64,000 nt of DNA from Myxococcus hansupus (GCF_000280925.3 NZ_CP012109.1:7956501-8020500); one strand, 5' to 3'. Shown: positions 35,456-44,093, numbered from the stretch's first letter. Numbers and translations are program-made. The notes: generated by a model not told the origin, from the letters alone.

Positions 35456-36451
35456 ATGTCACGCCTCTTCCGCCCCGCCCGCCGCGCGATGGGTCTGCTC
35501 GCGCTCACCCTCTGTCCGCTGCTGCCCGCCGCCGCCCAGGCCACGGCCACCGACGCGCCGCCCGCGCTGCGCGCCAGCACCTGCTCGGTGCGGGGATTGA
35601 TGGATGACATCCGCCGCGGCCTCGGCTCGGGCTCCGCGGCCTACAAGCGCTACCTGCGCACGCTGCTGCGCGAGGCCGCCGTCACGCTGCCGGACGCGGA
35701 GCTGCGCGACGCCTTCGCGCGGGAGACGGACCCGCTGATGGCCGAGCACCTCGCGGCGGCGCTGGTGGCCCGCGCCGAACGCGAGGCGGACACCACCGCC
35801 ATGGACGCGGTGGCCCGTCGCGCGATGGAGGACGCCGACCCGGCCGTGCGCGCCGCCACGCTGCGCGCCATGCGCCGCACCGGCGCGCTGGAAAAAACAG
35901 GCGACCTGTACGAACGGATGGTGCGGGACGAGTCCCCGCAGGTGCGCCAGGAAGCGGCGACGAACCTCATCGAGGACAACGCCCACGTCTACGCGGGCCA
36001 GTACGGCCCGGCGGCGGACACCGCGGTGGCGTCCGCGGCGGCGGCCAAGGACCCCGCGGTGACGGCGCGCATCCTGGACAACCTCTCCACGGAGAAAATC
36101 AGCGCCGAGTCCGCCGAACGCATCCAGTCCCTGCTGCGCAGCGACGACGCGAGCGTGCGCAAGGCGGCCGTCAACGCGCTGGGGGGCGTCCCGGCGGAGC
36201 AGATGCAGGGGTCCCGCGAAGCACTGCTCGCCATGTACCGCGAGGAGAAGGACCCCGGCGTGCGCAAGGCCCTGCTCCAGAGCGTCGCCCAGCTCGGCTT
36301 CGAGGGCGCGATTCCCGACCTCCAGCGGCTGCGCGCCATGGACCCGCGCCTGGCGGGGGAGGCCGACGCGTGGATTGAGGTGCTCGGCATGGGCCTTCAG
36401 GAGTGGAGCCTGCTCCTGAGGGAGAAGCAGCGGTTGCAGCAGGCTCCGTGA
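35456..36451 (+). CDS. Secreted HEAT-repeat protein
   Basis: A 331-residue protein with a signal peptide ending about AAAQA (residues 24-30). Five or more HEAT-type helical pairs are visible (DPAVRAATLRAMRRTGAL, SPQVRQEAATNLIEDN, DASVRKAAVNALGGVP, DPGVRKALLQSVAQLGFEGAI), each with the conserved D-x-x-VR-x-A spacing. Such proteins act as protein-binding scaffolds, here in the periplasm. It lies between the anchored helical-repeat protein and the M23-like protein and is probably co-transcribed with both. Confidence 0.8.
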   Translation: MSRLFRPARRAMGLLALTLCPLLPAAAQATATDAPPALRASTCSVRGLMDDIRRGLGSGSAAYKRYLRTLLREAAVTLPDAELRDAFARETDPLMAEHLAAALVARAEREADTTAMDAVARRAMEDADPAVRAATLRAMRRTGALEKTGDLYERMVRDESPQVRQEAATNLIEDNAHVYAGQYGPAADTAVASAAAAKDPAVTARILDNLSTEKISAESAERIQSLLRSDDASVRKAAVNALGGVPAEQMQGSREALLAMYREEKDPGVRKALLQSVAQLGFEGAIPDLQRLRAMDPRLAGEADAWIEVLGMGLQEWSLLLREKQRLQQAP

Positions 36452-36475
36452 CAAGCGGTTCATTGAAAGGAACAC

Positions 36476-37006
36476 ATGATGCGTCGCACCCTGAAGAACT
36501 CCCTGGCCGCGCTCGCCGCGCTGGCCTTCATCCCCGCGTCCGTGACGGCCCACACCGTCAAGGGCACCCACACGGGCTCCGTGACGGCCCTGACGAACTA
36601 CAGCAGCGGCACCTTCCACGGCGCCGTGGACATTGGCGCCGGTGGCCGGTGCAACTACTGGGGCGCCGAGACGGGCGTGGTGGGCTCCGTCTATTGGGCG
36701 GTGACCATCCGGACCAACGGCGTCGTCTGCAACGGCAACGGCAGCGGCAACCAGAACGAGGCGCGCCACGCCTGGCAGAGCGGCTGGACGTTCCGTCAGT
36801 GGCACTGGATCAAGACGGCGGACTCGCGCAACCGCACGTGTGACCGCTGCCAGGTGGGCAACATCGGCGGCACCGGCAACTCCACCGGTCCCCACGCGCA
36901 CCTCCAGCAGGACAAGCTGGGGACGAAGGACACGTCCTGGTACCGCGGCTACGTCAGCGTGGGCACGGCGGTCACGCGCGCGAAGACCATCGGCGTGCTC
37001 GACTGA
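36476..37006 (+). CDS. Secreted M23-like (LytM) protein
   Basis: A 176-residue protein with a signal peptide (ALAALAFIPASVTAH). FHGAVDIGAGGRC and GPHAHLQQD supply H-x3-D and H-x-H, the zinc ligands of M23/LytM peptidoglycan endopeptidases, in the right order and spacing. The core is short and Cys/Asn-rich, so it could be an active hydrolase or a binding-only relative. ATG 36476 and 36479 are tandem candidates. It is the last gene of the kinase/HEAT row and is followed by a strong terminator. Confidence 0.7.
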   Translation: MMRRTLKNSLAALAALAFIPASVTAHTVKGTHTGSVTALTNYSSGTFHGAVDIGAGGRCNYWGAETGVVGSVYWAVTIRTNGVVCNGNGSGNQNEARHAWQSGWTFRQWHWIKTADSRNRTCDRCQVGNIGGTGNSTGPHAHLQQDKLGTKDTSWYRGYVSVGTAVTRAKTIGVLD

Positions 37007-37026
37007 TGAACGGTCTCGCGTAGGCC

Positions 37027-37072
37027 GTGGAGGGCCCGGACAACTCACCCATCGGAGGTCCGGGCCTTCCAC
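37027..37072. terminator. Bidirectional terminator between M23 and GST genes
   Basis: GTGGAGGGCCCGGAC (37027-37041) and GTCCGGGCCTTCCAC (37058-37072) form a 15-bp stem with one wobble pair and a 16-nt loop, placed centrally between two convergent genes. Confidence 0.8.
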
Positions 37073-37088
37073 CTCATGGCGACGCGGC

Positions 37089-37661
37089 TCAGCTCAGCTT
37101 CATGCCCTTGGGGCGGGCGAGCAGGCGCTCGATATAGGCCTCCAGCGCTGGACGGCCCGTCTTGCTGCCGAAGATGCGCATCCAGATGAGCATGGAGCCA
37201 ATCATCACGTCGGCCGCGGTGAAGCGCTCACCGAACAGGTAGGGCCCGTTGCCCAGCTCCCCCTCGATGACGTTCAGCACCGTCTCGAAGTCCGTCCAGC
37301 CGCGCGAGGGCCCCGTCGGGAGCTTCATCAGGTGGTCGCCCATGGCCGGCTCCACCTGCGACGTGGAGTACACCATCAACGACAGGTAGCGGCCCCGGTC
37401 CTTGTCCCCCGGCTTCGGCGCGAGCTGGGCTTCGGGGAATTTCTCCGCCAGGTAAAGACAGATGGCCGTGCTCTCGAACAGCCGCGTGTCGCCATCCACC
37501 AGTGCTGGCAATTTCCCAGCAGGGTTGATCTTCAAGAACTCAGGCGACTTGTTTTCCTTCTTGTCGAAGTCGATGGGGACGATTTCATACGGCGCGCCAC
37601 ACTCATCCAACATCCACTTGGCGATGACCGCGCGGCTTCGAGGATTGAAATAGAGCTTCAT
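37089..37661 (-). CDS. Glutathione S-transferase family protein
   Basis: A 190-residue cytosolic protein. The thioredoxin-like N-domain shows MKLYFNPRSRAVIAKWMLDE and the glutathione-site words INPAGKLPALVDGDTRLFESTAICLYLAEKFP (cis-Pro and E-S pair); the helical C-domain contains ERFTAADVMIGSML, the usual N-capping box. Length is somewhat short but complete. Role: conjugation or reduction of an unknown electrophile. It is divergent from the first JmjC gene, 126 bp away. Confidence 0.9.
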   Translation of the reverse strand: MKLYFNPRSRAVIAKWMLDECGAPYEIVPIDFDKKENKSPEFLKINPAGKLPALVDGDTRLFESTAICLYLAEKFPEAQLAPKPGDKDRGRYLSLMVYSTSQVEPAMGDHLMKLPTGPSRGWTDFETVLNVIEGELGNGPYLFGERFTAADVMIGSMLIWMRIFGSKTGRPALEAYIERLLARPKGMKLS

Positions 37662-37787
37662 CGTTGGACCTGACCTTCCCAGTGAAGAGCCGGGCCTGTC
37701 CTAACAATGAAAGAGGGTCGCGGGTGTGAAGAAAGCCGCCGCGGGAAATCCCCCCATGCGTCAGGGTTCAATGGTGGAATCTCCTTG

Positions 37788-38978
37788 ATGCGACACGCAC
37801 CCGACTGGGCTCGCTTCGCGAGCAAGCACTGGGAGCAATCCCCCACGCGGCTGCGGTTGGGCTCGCCGCTCATTCCACCGGAGCAGGCCTTCCAGGGGCT
37901 CGTGTCGGTCAGCGCGCCCTTCCGCTTCGGCACGCGCTTCCGGGCCCTGCCCGACGTGCGCTTCTTCGCGGACACCTCCCGTCTGCGCGCGCCCGGCACC
38001 CTGCTGCCCGGGGACGAGGATGCGGACGCCACCGCGTACCTCCAGCGCGTCGGTCGCGAGCTTGGCGCGGCGCGCAGCTTCCAGTGCTTCGTGGAACAGC
38101 CGCTCATGGAGGACTACGCACAATGGGAGCGCGTGCGCCGCTTCGTCGACGGCGTGTTGATGCACGTCGGCGTGCCCGTGCTGCCCATCATCAGTGACGT
38201 GTGGCTGGGCCGCTTCAGCCAGGCGCCGCAGGGCGCCGCGCGGCACGAGCACCACTCCCGCTTCACCGTGGTGCTCCAAGGGCGCGTCCGCGTCCGCCAC
38301 TGGGAGAAGGACGCACGGAAGGCTCGCACGGTGGAGGCCCAGGCCGGCGACGTGTTGTATGCGCCGTCCCACCTCTGGCAGGAGGAGACGAGCGACGAGG
38401 GCGCCCTGGCGCTGCGGCTGTGGATTCCGGTGCGCGGCAGCGAGCCCCAGGAGGCCGTGAAGGCCCTGGCGGTGAAGTTGCTGAATGCCCAGCACGGTGA
38501 GGATGACACCGTCCCGTACCTGCCCTACCCCGGCAAGCGCGGGCCCGCGCGAGTGCCCCGGCTGGACGGCGTCGCGAGCGCGCTGCGCGACGTGACACAC
38601 GGTCCGGACCTGCAGCAGGTGCTGCGCATCACCTGGGCCCAGCGGGTCAGCGCCTCCGCGCTGGAGCCGGTGCCTCCGCCGCGCGCGCACGAGGCCCTGG
38701 AAGAGGACGCCTTCGTGCGCAAGACGCACCCGGGACGCGTGGTGCGGATGCTCGACAGCCCGGGACAGTGGCTGTGGGCCGTCAACGGTCACGCCTTCGC
38801 GGGCCCGGGCCCCTTCGCCGCCACCGTGCTGGACGCGCTGTCGCCGGGCGTCCCCGTGCGGGTGGGCGCCCTGTGGAGCCTGGGCCGGGGCGCGGCCCAA
38901 CGCGAGCAAGTGCGCGCCTTGCTGGAAACCCTTCATGCGCTTCGCGGAATCGAGCGCGTGCCCGCTCAGGAGGCGTGA
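37788..38978 (+). CDS. JmjC/cupin-4-like oxygenase, first of tandem pair in putative RiPP cluster
   Basis: A 396-residue protein. The core cupin carries HEHHSRFTVVLQGRVRVRHW and, 70 residues on, GDVLYAPSHLWQEE, consistent with the Fe(II)/2-oxoglutarate cupin fold of JmjC (ROX-like) hydroxylases; a variant H-x-H replaces the usual H-x-D. The C-terminal third resembles the dimer/winged-helix region of cupin-4 proteins (EALEEDAFVRKTHPGR). JmjC hydroxylases act on ribosomal proteins and on some peptides. The next gene, a paralogue, starts 3 bp after the stop. ATG at 37788 is the likely start; the ribosome site is weak. Substrate is inferred to be the nearby precursor peptide. Confidence 0.7.
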   Translation: MRHAPDWARFASKHWEQSPTRLRLGSPLIPPEQAFQGLVSVSAPFRFGTRFRALPDVRFFADTSRLRAPGTLLPGDEDADATAYLQRVGRELGAARSFQCFVEQPLMEDYAQWERVRRFVDGVLMHVGVPVLPIISDVWLGRFSQAPQGAARHEHHSRFTVVLQGRVRVRHWEKDARKARTVEAQAGDVLYAPSHLWQEETSDEGALALRLWIPVRGSEPQEAVKALAVKLLNAQHGEDDTVPYLPYPGKRGPARVPRLDGVASALRDVTHGPDLQQVLRITWAQRVSASALEPVPPPRAHEALEEDAFVRKTHPGRVVRMLDSPGQWLWAVNGHAFAGPGPFAATVLDALSPGVPVRVGALWSLGRGAAQREQVRALLETLHALRGIERVPAQEA

Positions 38979-38981
38979 CGC

Positions 38982-40301
38982 ATGGCCCGCATCGACATCC
39001 AGCGCCGGTTCGACTGGGACCTCTTCGTCACGCGCTATTGGAACCGGCGGCCGGTGCTCTACCAGGCGACGGGCGCCAGTCCCTTCGAGGACGCAGATGC
39101 GTTCGACGCGGCCCTCGGCGCCTCGCGTGGCGCCATGGCCCCACCCACGGCCATCGAGGCGCGCACGGACGTCCAGTTCACCATCGACAAGGGCCAGCCC
39201 GTCCAACCAGGCCCCTGGCTGCCCCGGGACACCGACGGTTCACTGGACGGCTATGACGCGCGGCTCGCGGCCACGCTGGGCTCGCGGCGCTACGCGCTCA
39301 TCATCTCCCTGCTGCACTCGCATGGCTTCGGGCTCTGGTCTCGGGAACGGGCCTTCTTCTCCGAGCTCTGGCGGCGCGTGGGAATTCCCCTGTCGGGCGG
39401 AATCACCACGCTGTTCCATGGGAACTACGAGCACAGTCCGGTGGGCGTCCACCTGGACCGCTTCACCACGTTCCTGTTCTGCCTGCGGGGCCGCAAACGG
39501 ATGCGCTTCTGGGCCAAGCGCCCCTGGAGCATGCCCGTCACCACCCTGGTGGACTACGCGCCCTATCTGGAGAAGTCCTTCACCGCGGAAGTGGGACCGG
39601 GCGACATCCTCTACTGGCCCGCCAGCTATCACCACGTGGGCGAAAGCGCGGGCGAAGGCGTCGCCACCAGCGTCAACGTGGGCATTCCCATCACCGGGCA
39701 CCAGACGCGCGACGACGTGGAGGACCTCTTGAACGCGGGCCACGGCCACGCACCGCGAGCGCGTGACGCGGCGCGAAGCCCTCCGCTGGTGCGAGGGATT
39801 CTCGACGGAGAGGGCATCCTGTCGCGCGAATTGCCTGTCGCGCTGCGGCTGGCCGCCAATACCTTGCGTGAAATCACCCACGACACACGAACACAGGCGA
39901 ACATTCGCACCCTGTGGCTCAACCGGCTCTCCTCGGGTGGCTTCGAGCCCTCACCCCCTCCCGCGCGACGAAGAGTCCTCAAGGACACCGACGTTCTTCA
40001 CGGGAATAAAGCCTTCCCCATCCTGGTGGAGAAAACAGGCGCGGGATGGTGCTGCTCGGCCAACGGTAAGGCATTGCATGTTTCAGGCCCCCGGCAACCC
40101 GTGAATAAACTTGTCGCGACACTGAACACGGCGCGCGAGGTGCCCGTGAGCGAACTCCTGCACCCCTTTCCCTCGCGCGGCGCGCTGCCGCACCGTGTCT
40201 TGGAATCCTTGCCCGCAACCCGGGCGGGCATGCGTCGGATGCTGGAAAATCTACTGACATTTCGAGCCATCCACGTGATTGGCTCATCACGCGGCAAATA
40301 A
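38982..40301 (+). CDS. JmjC/cupin-4 oxygenase, second of tandem pair in putative RiPP cluster
   Basis: A 439-residue protein. VGVHLDRFTTFLFCLRGRKRMRFW gives the classic H-x-D iron pair and GDILYWPASYHHVGES the distal His, so this looks like an active Fe(II)/2-oxoglutarate hydroxylase of the cupin-4/ROX class. The N-terminus DWDLFVTRYWNRRPVLYQ is also typical (F-x-x-x-Y/W-W-x-x-x-P). The C-terminal part is helical. It is 3 bp downstream of its paralogue and 80 bp upstream of the small precursor-like gene. Likely modification is residue hydroxylation; target is inference. Confidence 0.78.
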   Translation: MARIDIQRRFDWDLFVTRYWNRRPVLYQATGASPFEDADAFDAALGASRGAMAPPTAIEARTDVQFTIDKGQPVQPGPWLPRDTDGSLDGYDARLAATLGSRRYALIISLLHSHGFGLWSRERAFFSELWRRVGIPLSGGITTLFHGNYEHSPVGVHLDRFTTFLFCLRGRKRMRFWAKRPWSMPVTTLVDYAPYLEKSFTAEVGPGDILYWPASYHHVGESAGEGVATSVNVGIPITGHQTRDDVEDLLNAGHGHAPRARDAARSPPLVRGILDGEGILSRELPVALRLAANTLREITHDTRTQANIRTLWLNRLSSGGFEPSPPPARRRVLKDTDVLHGNKAFPILVEKTGAGWCCSANGKALHVSGPRQPVNKLVATLNTAREVPVSELLHPFPSRGALPHRVLESLPATRAGMRRMLENLLTFRAIHVIGSSRGK

Positions 40302-40313
40302 ACACATCTCAAC

Positions 40314-40343
40314 TTGACTCAAGTGAATTACACATTTTACCAT
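40314..40343 (+). promoter_or_regulatory. Sigma-70-like promoter of the precursor gene
   Basis: TTGACT (40314-40319), an 18-bp AT-rich spacer, and TACCAT (40338-40343; four of six matches to TATAAT). It begins 12 bp after the second JmjC stop in a local AT-rich patch, and is 39 bp from the precursor ATG. It gives the precursor its own transcription start. Confidence 0.5.
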
Positions 40344-40381
40344 GCTTGAGCAGTCTGACCCCAACGTGTGGAGGATTTCCC

Positions 40382-40525
40382 ATGGTGAAGGCGAAGACGA
40401 AGGCGAAGGCGTCCAAGCAGACCAAGAAGCTGACCCAGGTTCTGCAGGAGCTGGAGAAGACGGTGAAGCCCGCGGACGCCCGGAACGCGTCCCGTAGCTG
40501 CGCCCCTCGCATCTACTGCGTCTGA
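40382..40525 (+). CDS. RiPP precursor-like peptide
   Basis: A 47-residue peptide with GGAGG 7 bases upstream of its ATG. The leader part is Lys-rich then amphipathic helical (KKLTQVLQELEKTVK), a typical recognition helix; the C-terminus NASRSCAPRIYCV carries Ser37, Ser39, Cys40 and Cys46, residues suited to dehydration and thioether ring formation. It lies between two JmjC genes and a LanM-type dehydratase/kinase domain gene, and a strong hairpin follows, the usual precursor-modifier arrangement. No GG cleavage site is seen. Similarity to any known lanthipeptide is not apparent. Confidence 0.75.
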   Translation: MVKAKTKAKASKQTKKLTQVLQELEKTVKPADARNASRSCAPRIYCV

Positions 40526-40556
40526 CGTGCCACTGGCGTCTGGCTTGATGTTTCAC

Positions 40557-40596
40557 ACGCGCGTCCCGGCCTTGCCGGGCCGCGCGTTTCTATTTT
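40557..40596 (+). terminator. Rho-independent terminator/attenuator after the precursor gene
   Basis: ACGCGCGTCCCGGC (40557-40570) and GCCGGGCCGCGCGT (40574-40587) pair over 14 positions with one mismatch and a 3-nt loop, followed by TTCTATTTT. Partial read-through would express the downstream DUF4135 gene at a lower level than the precursor, as in the lanA-lanM pair at 17.2 kb. Confidence 0.85.
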
Positions 40597-40620
40597 CGCC
40601 CACCGGGACAGGGTTGACTG

Positions 40621-42561
40621 ATGACGCGCAGGGCGCATGTGCTGCCATCCCTTGCATTGCCACCCGCCGCCCCACCTCGCCTCCCGCCCCACACCCGCCG
40701 ACTGATGGACGCCATCCGCGCGGGACGGGCGGACAGCGGCTTCTTCCCGCCCATCGCCCGGCCCGGCCCCGAGCGCGTGCTGCATGAAGCCCGCCCTTTT
40801 CAAGGCGCGGACGACGCCGCGCGGTTGAGCGCCCTGCTCTCACGCCCTGAATTCCAGCCGCTGGTGATGCTCTATGAAGCACTGGGTGAAGGATGCGAAG
40901 CCATCGCGCGACAGCACGCGGGCCTGTTCGCCGCGCGCGTGGTGCGCATCACCAACGGAGCGCTGTTCGGCCCGGTGCTGCTGGAGGCCTTCACCCTGTG
41001 CGCCGCCACGCCCGCGGCGGACGGGCCGCATCCAGGCGTGCGACGCCTGGGGGACGGCTTCCTGGCCTTCTTCGGCCTCTTCGTGAAGCGGCTCGCGCGT
41101 GACGCGAAGGCGGGCATCTTCCAGCGCGAGGGCTTCGAGGGCCCCATCACCCACCTCTGGACCAACCCCGAGGAGACGCACAACGGACGCCAGCACGTCC
41201 TGCGCGTCCAGTTCCGACGGGGCGGCGCGCTGGCCTACAAACCCCGGCCCGCGAGCGGTGAGTCCCTCTTCCTGGCCGAACCCGCACGGCGCACGCCGCG
41301 CTCGTTCTTCGACTGGGTCAACGGCCTGCCGCCAGCGTCCGGCGAGGTGAGGCTGCCCACGCTGCGCGTCCTGCGAGGGCGAGGCCGCGACGGCGCGGCC
41401 TACAGTTGGCAGGACTGGATTGAGCGTCCGGCCCAGTGGGGGACGCTTCGCAGCACGTCGCGGCTGAAGCTCCAGGCCTGCCAACTGTCACCGCCCCAGG
41501 CCGCGCGCTTCTGGCACCGCGCCGGCGCGCTCACCGCCACGTGCTTCGCCGTGGGCGCGTCCGACCTGCTGGGCAGCAACCTGGTGGTGGGCGTCCGGCG
41601 CGGACAACGCGAGCCCCTGCCCCACCTGGTGGACCTGGAGGTGTTCTTCTGCCCCGTGCGCCGGCTGCCGGAGACGGGGCTGATTTCGGACAGCGCCCGG
41701 AGGGGCGACCACCACATCGGCTTCGAGTGGCGAGCCTGGTGGTGCACCACCGGCGGCCCGCTGCTGTGCTTCTTCCCTGGCCGGGGCGGAGCGCTCCAGC
41801 TTCACCCCCGAAGGCAGGCGTGGGCCCGCGACGAAGCCCGGTCCGTGGTGGCGGACACCGAGGGCAACGTGGGCTACGCTGCCTACCTGCTGCCCTTCCT
41901 GCGCGGCATGTTCGACGTGTGGACGAAGCTGCTGATGGAGCGGGAGCGGGTGGCGGACTTCCTGACGCGCGCGGCGCGGCGGCACTCCGTGCGCGTGCTC
42001 GTCAAACCGTCGGACGCGTACGGCGCCGCGCAGGAGCAGATGATGCTGTCGTCCCAGCGTCAGGTCCCCGCGTCGGTGAGCCGAGGCCGCGTGCGATTCA
42101 GCGACGAGGAGCGTGAACAGTTGGCCCGCTTCGACGTGCCGTACTTCTTTCGCAGGGCGGACGGCGGCCCCCTGCTGATGATGGACGCGCCGCCCGCGTC
42201 TCCGGCGTTCCGGCCCGTGGGGCCACAGCAATTCGTGGACGCCTTGGAGGCCCCCGCCCCGCACATCCTCAGCGGAGAGCAGCTCGGCTTGATGAACCTG
42301 GGCGTGGCCCTGCGAGACGCGGTGGATGCCATTGCCCAGGACCTGCGTCACCGCGTCCAGGAAGCCCCTGAGTGGGGCGTGCGTCTGGCATTGGAGGAGG
42401 ACCGCCGCAAGGGCGCGGTGTCTTTCGACTGGCCGGAGACGGGCAAACGCCTGACGTTCTCCTGGAACCGCCGCACCGTGCGGCTGAGCGACGCGCCCCT
42501 GGAGGCGGCGCCCGCTCCCCGGAGTGGAGAGCGGGCACGGCGGGCCCGACCTACCGCTTGA
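40621..42561 (+). CDS. Stand-alone LanM-type dehydratase/kinase domain (DUF4135)
   Basis: A 646-residue protein matching the N-terminal lanthipeptide dehydratase domain only; there is no LanC cyclase or zinc motif. Kinase-like landmarks are ALAYKPRP (Lys207), GASDLLGSNLVV (Asp315, Asn320) and VDLEVFF (Asp338, Glu340). In canonical LanM the second block reads GGTDLHSEN; here His is replaced by Leu317 and Glu by Ser319, while the ATP/Mg residues remain. It may therefore phosphorylate Ser without eliminating, or dehydrate by altered chemistry. Start ATG 40621 has a weak AGGG site. It overlaps the convergent M20 gene by 11 bp. Confidence 0.8.
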   Translation: MTRRAHVLPSLALPPAAPPRLPPHTRRLMDAIRAGRADSGFFPPIARPGPERVLHEARPFQGADDAARLSALLSRPEFQPLVMLYEALGEGCEAIARQHAGLFAARVVRITNGALFGPVLLEAFTLCAATPAADGPHPGVRRLGDGFLAFFGLFVKRLARDAKAGIFQREGFEGPITHLWTNPEETHNGRQHVLRVQFRRGGALAYKPRPASGESLFLAEPARRTPRSFFDWVNGLPPASGEVRLPTLRVLRGRGRDGAAYSWQDWIERPAQWGTLRSTSRLKLQACQLSPPQAARFWHRAGALTATCFAVGASDLLGSNLVVGVRRGQREPLPHLVDLEVFFCPVRRLPETGLISDSARRGDHHIGFEWRAWWCTTGGPLLCFFPGRGGALQLHPRRQAWARDEARSVVADTEGNVGYAAYLLPFLRGMFDVWTKLLMERERVADFLTRAARRHSVRVLVKPSDAYGAAQEQMMLSSQRQVPASVSRGRVRFSDEEREQLARFDVPYFFRRADGGPLLMMDAPPASPAFRPVGPQQFVDALEAPAPHILSGEQLGLMNLGVALRDAVDAIAQDLRHRVQEAPEWGVRLALEEDRRKGAVSFDWPETGKRLTFSWNRRTVRLSDAPLEAAPAPRSGERARRARPTA

Positions 42562-43987
42562 AGTGGTCAGCGATGACGCTGGCCACGCAGCACGTCAGCT
42601 TCTTGCCGGTGGGGATGTGGAGGAACTCATTGGGGCCGTGGGCGTTGCTGCCCGGGCCCAGCAGGCCGGTGATGAGGAATTGCGCTTCCGGGAAGCGCTC
42701 ACCCAGCATGCCCATGAAGGGGATGGTGCCGCCCTCGCCCATGGCCATGGCCGGACGGCCGAAGTAGGCGTCGGACGCGGACTCCACCGCGCTCGACAGC
42801 CAGGAGGCCAGCGGCGGCGCGTCCCAGCCGGTGCTGGACTTCTCGCCATGGAACGACACCGTCGCGCCGTACGGCGGGTCCTTCACCAGCGTCTGCGTGA
42901 GCGCGTCCATGGCCGCCTTGGGGTCCACGCGCGGGGGAATGCGCATGGACAGCTTCACGGTGGTGAAGGGCCGCAGCACGTTGCCCGCGCTGCTCAGCGG
43001 CGGCATGCCGTCCACACCCGTCACCGACAGGGCCGGGCGCCAGGTGCGGTTGAGCACCAGCTCCGCGCCGTCGTCCGACATGGGGCGGATGCCCGGCACC
43101 CAGGGGAACTTGGAGAAGACCTCGTCTCCCAGCACCTTGGCCGCCGCGCGGGCCTGCTCGCGCCGCGCCTCCGGAATCTGCGTGTACAGCGCCTCCACCA
43201 GCACCTTGCCCGTGGACTCCTCCTCCACGCGCGACAGCACCTGCCGCATGACGCGGAAGGACGACGGGACGATGCCGCTGGCGTCACCGGAGTGCACGCC
43301 CTCCGTGAGCACGTCCACGCGCAGGTCGCCGGCGACCATGCCGCGCAGCGACGTGGTCATCCAGAGCTGCTCGTAGTTGGCGCAGCCCGAGTCCAGGCAC
43401 ACCACCAGCGACGGCTTGCCGATGCGCGGCGCCAGCGCCTCGATGTAGGCCGGCAAGTCGTAGCTGCCGCTCTCCTCGCACGCCTCGATCAACACCACGC
43501 AGCGCGCGTGCGGCAGGCCCTGCTCGCGCAGCAGGCGCAGGGCGGTGAGCGAGGCGAAGGCGGAGTAGCCGTCATCCGCGCCGCCGCGGCCATAGAGCTT
43601 GTCGCCCTCCCGCAGCGGCGTCCACGGCGTCAGGTCCTTGCGCCAGCCCGTCATCTCCGGCTGCTTGTCCAGGTGGCCGTAGAGCAGGACGGTGTCGTCC
43701 CCCTTCGTACCCGGCACCTCCATGTAGATGACCGGCGTGCGCTCGCGGCCCTTCTCGTCCTTGAGGCGCACCACCTCCAGCACCAGGCCGGGCAGGTGCG
43801 GCGCCTGGGCCTGGCACCAGTCCGCCACGAGCTGCACCGCGGCCTCCATGTGGCCGGAGCGGACCCAGTCCGGGTCGAAGGCGGGCGACTTGTTGGGGAT
43901 GCGGATATAGCGCTCGAGCGCGGGGAGGATTTCCTGCTCCCAGATGCGGTCGGACGACTCGGTGGCGGTCTGGACGTTCATGGCCAT
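42551..43987 (-). CDS. M20-family metallopeptidase (dipeptidase-like)
   Basis: A 478-residue cytosolic enzyme. Metal site words are LLYGHLDKQPE, GRGGADDGYS (bridging Asp) and EACEESGS (Glu base and ligand); GVHSGDASG marks the lid domain and GSNAHGPNE the final His. These are the di-zinc M20 landmarks, and the length suits the carnosinase/CNDP-like branch, which cleaves dipeptides. Two ATGs (43987 and 43981) are possible starts. The 3' end overlaps the end of the convergent DUF4135 gene by 11 bp. It is likely independent of the RiPP cluster. Confidence 0.9.
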   Translation of the reverse strand: MAMNVQTATESSDRIWEQEILPALERYIRIPNKSPAFDPDWVRSGHMEAAVQLVADWCQAQAPHLPGLVLEVVRLKDEKGRERTPVIYMEVPGTKGDDTVLLYGHLDKQPEMTGWRKDLTPWTPLREGDKLYGRGGADDGYSAFASLTALRLLREQGLPHARCVVLIEACEESGSYDLPAYIEALAPRIGKPSLVVCLDSGCANYEQLWMTTSLRGMVAGDLRVDVLTEGVHSGDASGIVPSSFRVMRQVLSRVEEESTGKVLVEALYTQIPEARREQARAAAKVLGDEVFSKFPWVPGIRPMSDDGAELVLNRTWRPALSVTGVDGMPPLSSAGNVLRPFTTVKLSMRIPPRVDPKAAMDALTQTLVKDPPYGATVSFHGEKSSTGWDAPPLASWLSSAVESASDAYFGRPAMAMGEGGTIPFMGMLGERFPEAQFLITGLLGPGSNAHGPNEFLHIPTGKKLTCCVASVIADHFKR

Positions 43988-44093
43988 GTCAGGCCGAATC
44001 CAGAACACGGGACAGGGGCCCCTGTCGACAACGGGAATCCGGACAGGGGCTGGACGGCCGTGATGGCCCCCATCGGATGCGCTGAAAACGCCG

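Noticed and set aside
33180..35462. Long minus-strand open frame over the kinase and helical-repeat genes
   Set aside because: Antisense shadow; its translation has no domain, and the plus-strand kinase is certain.
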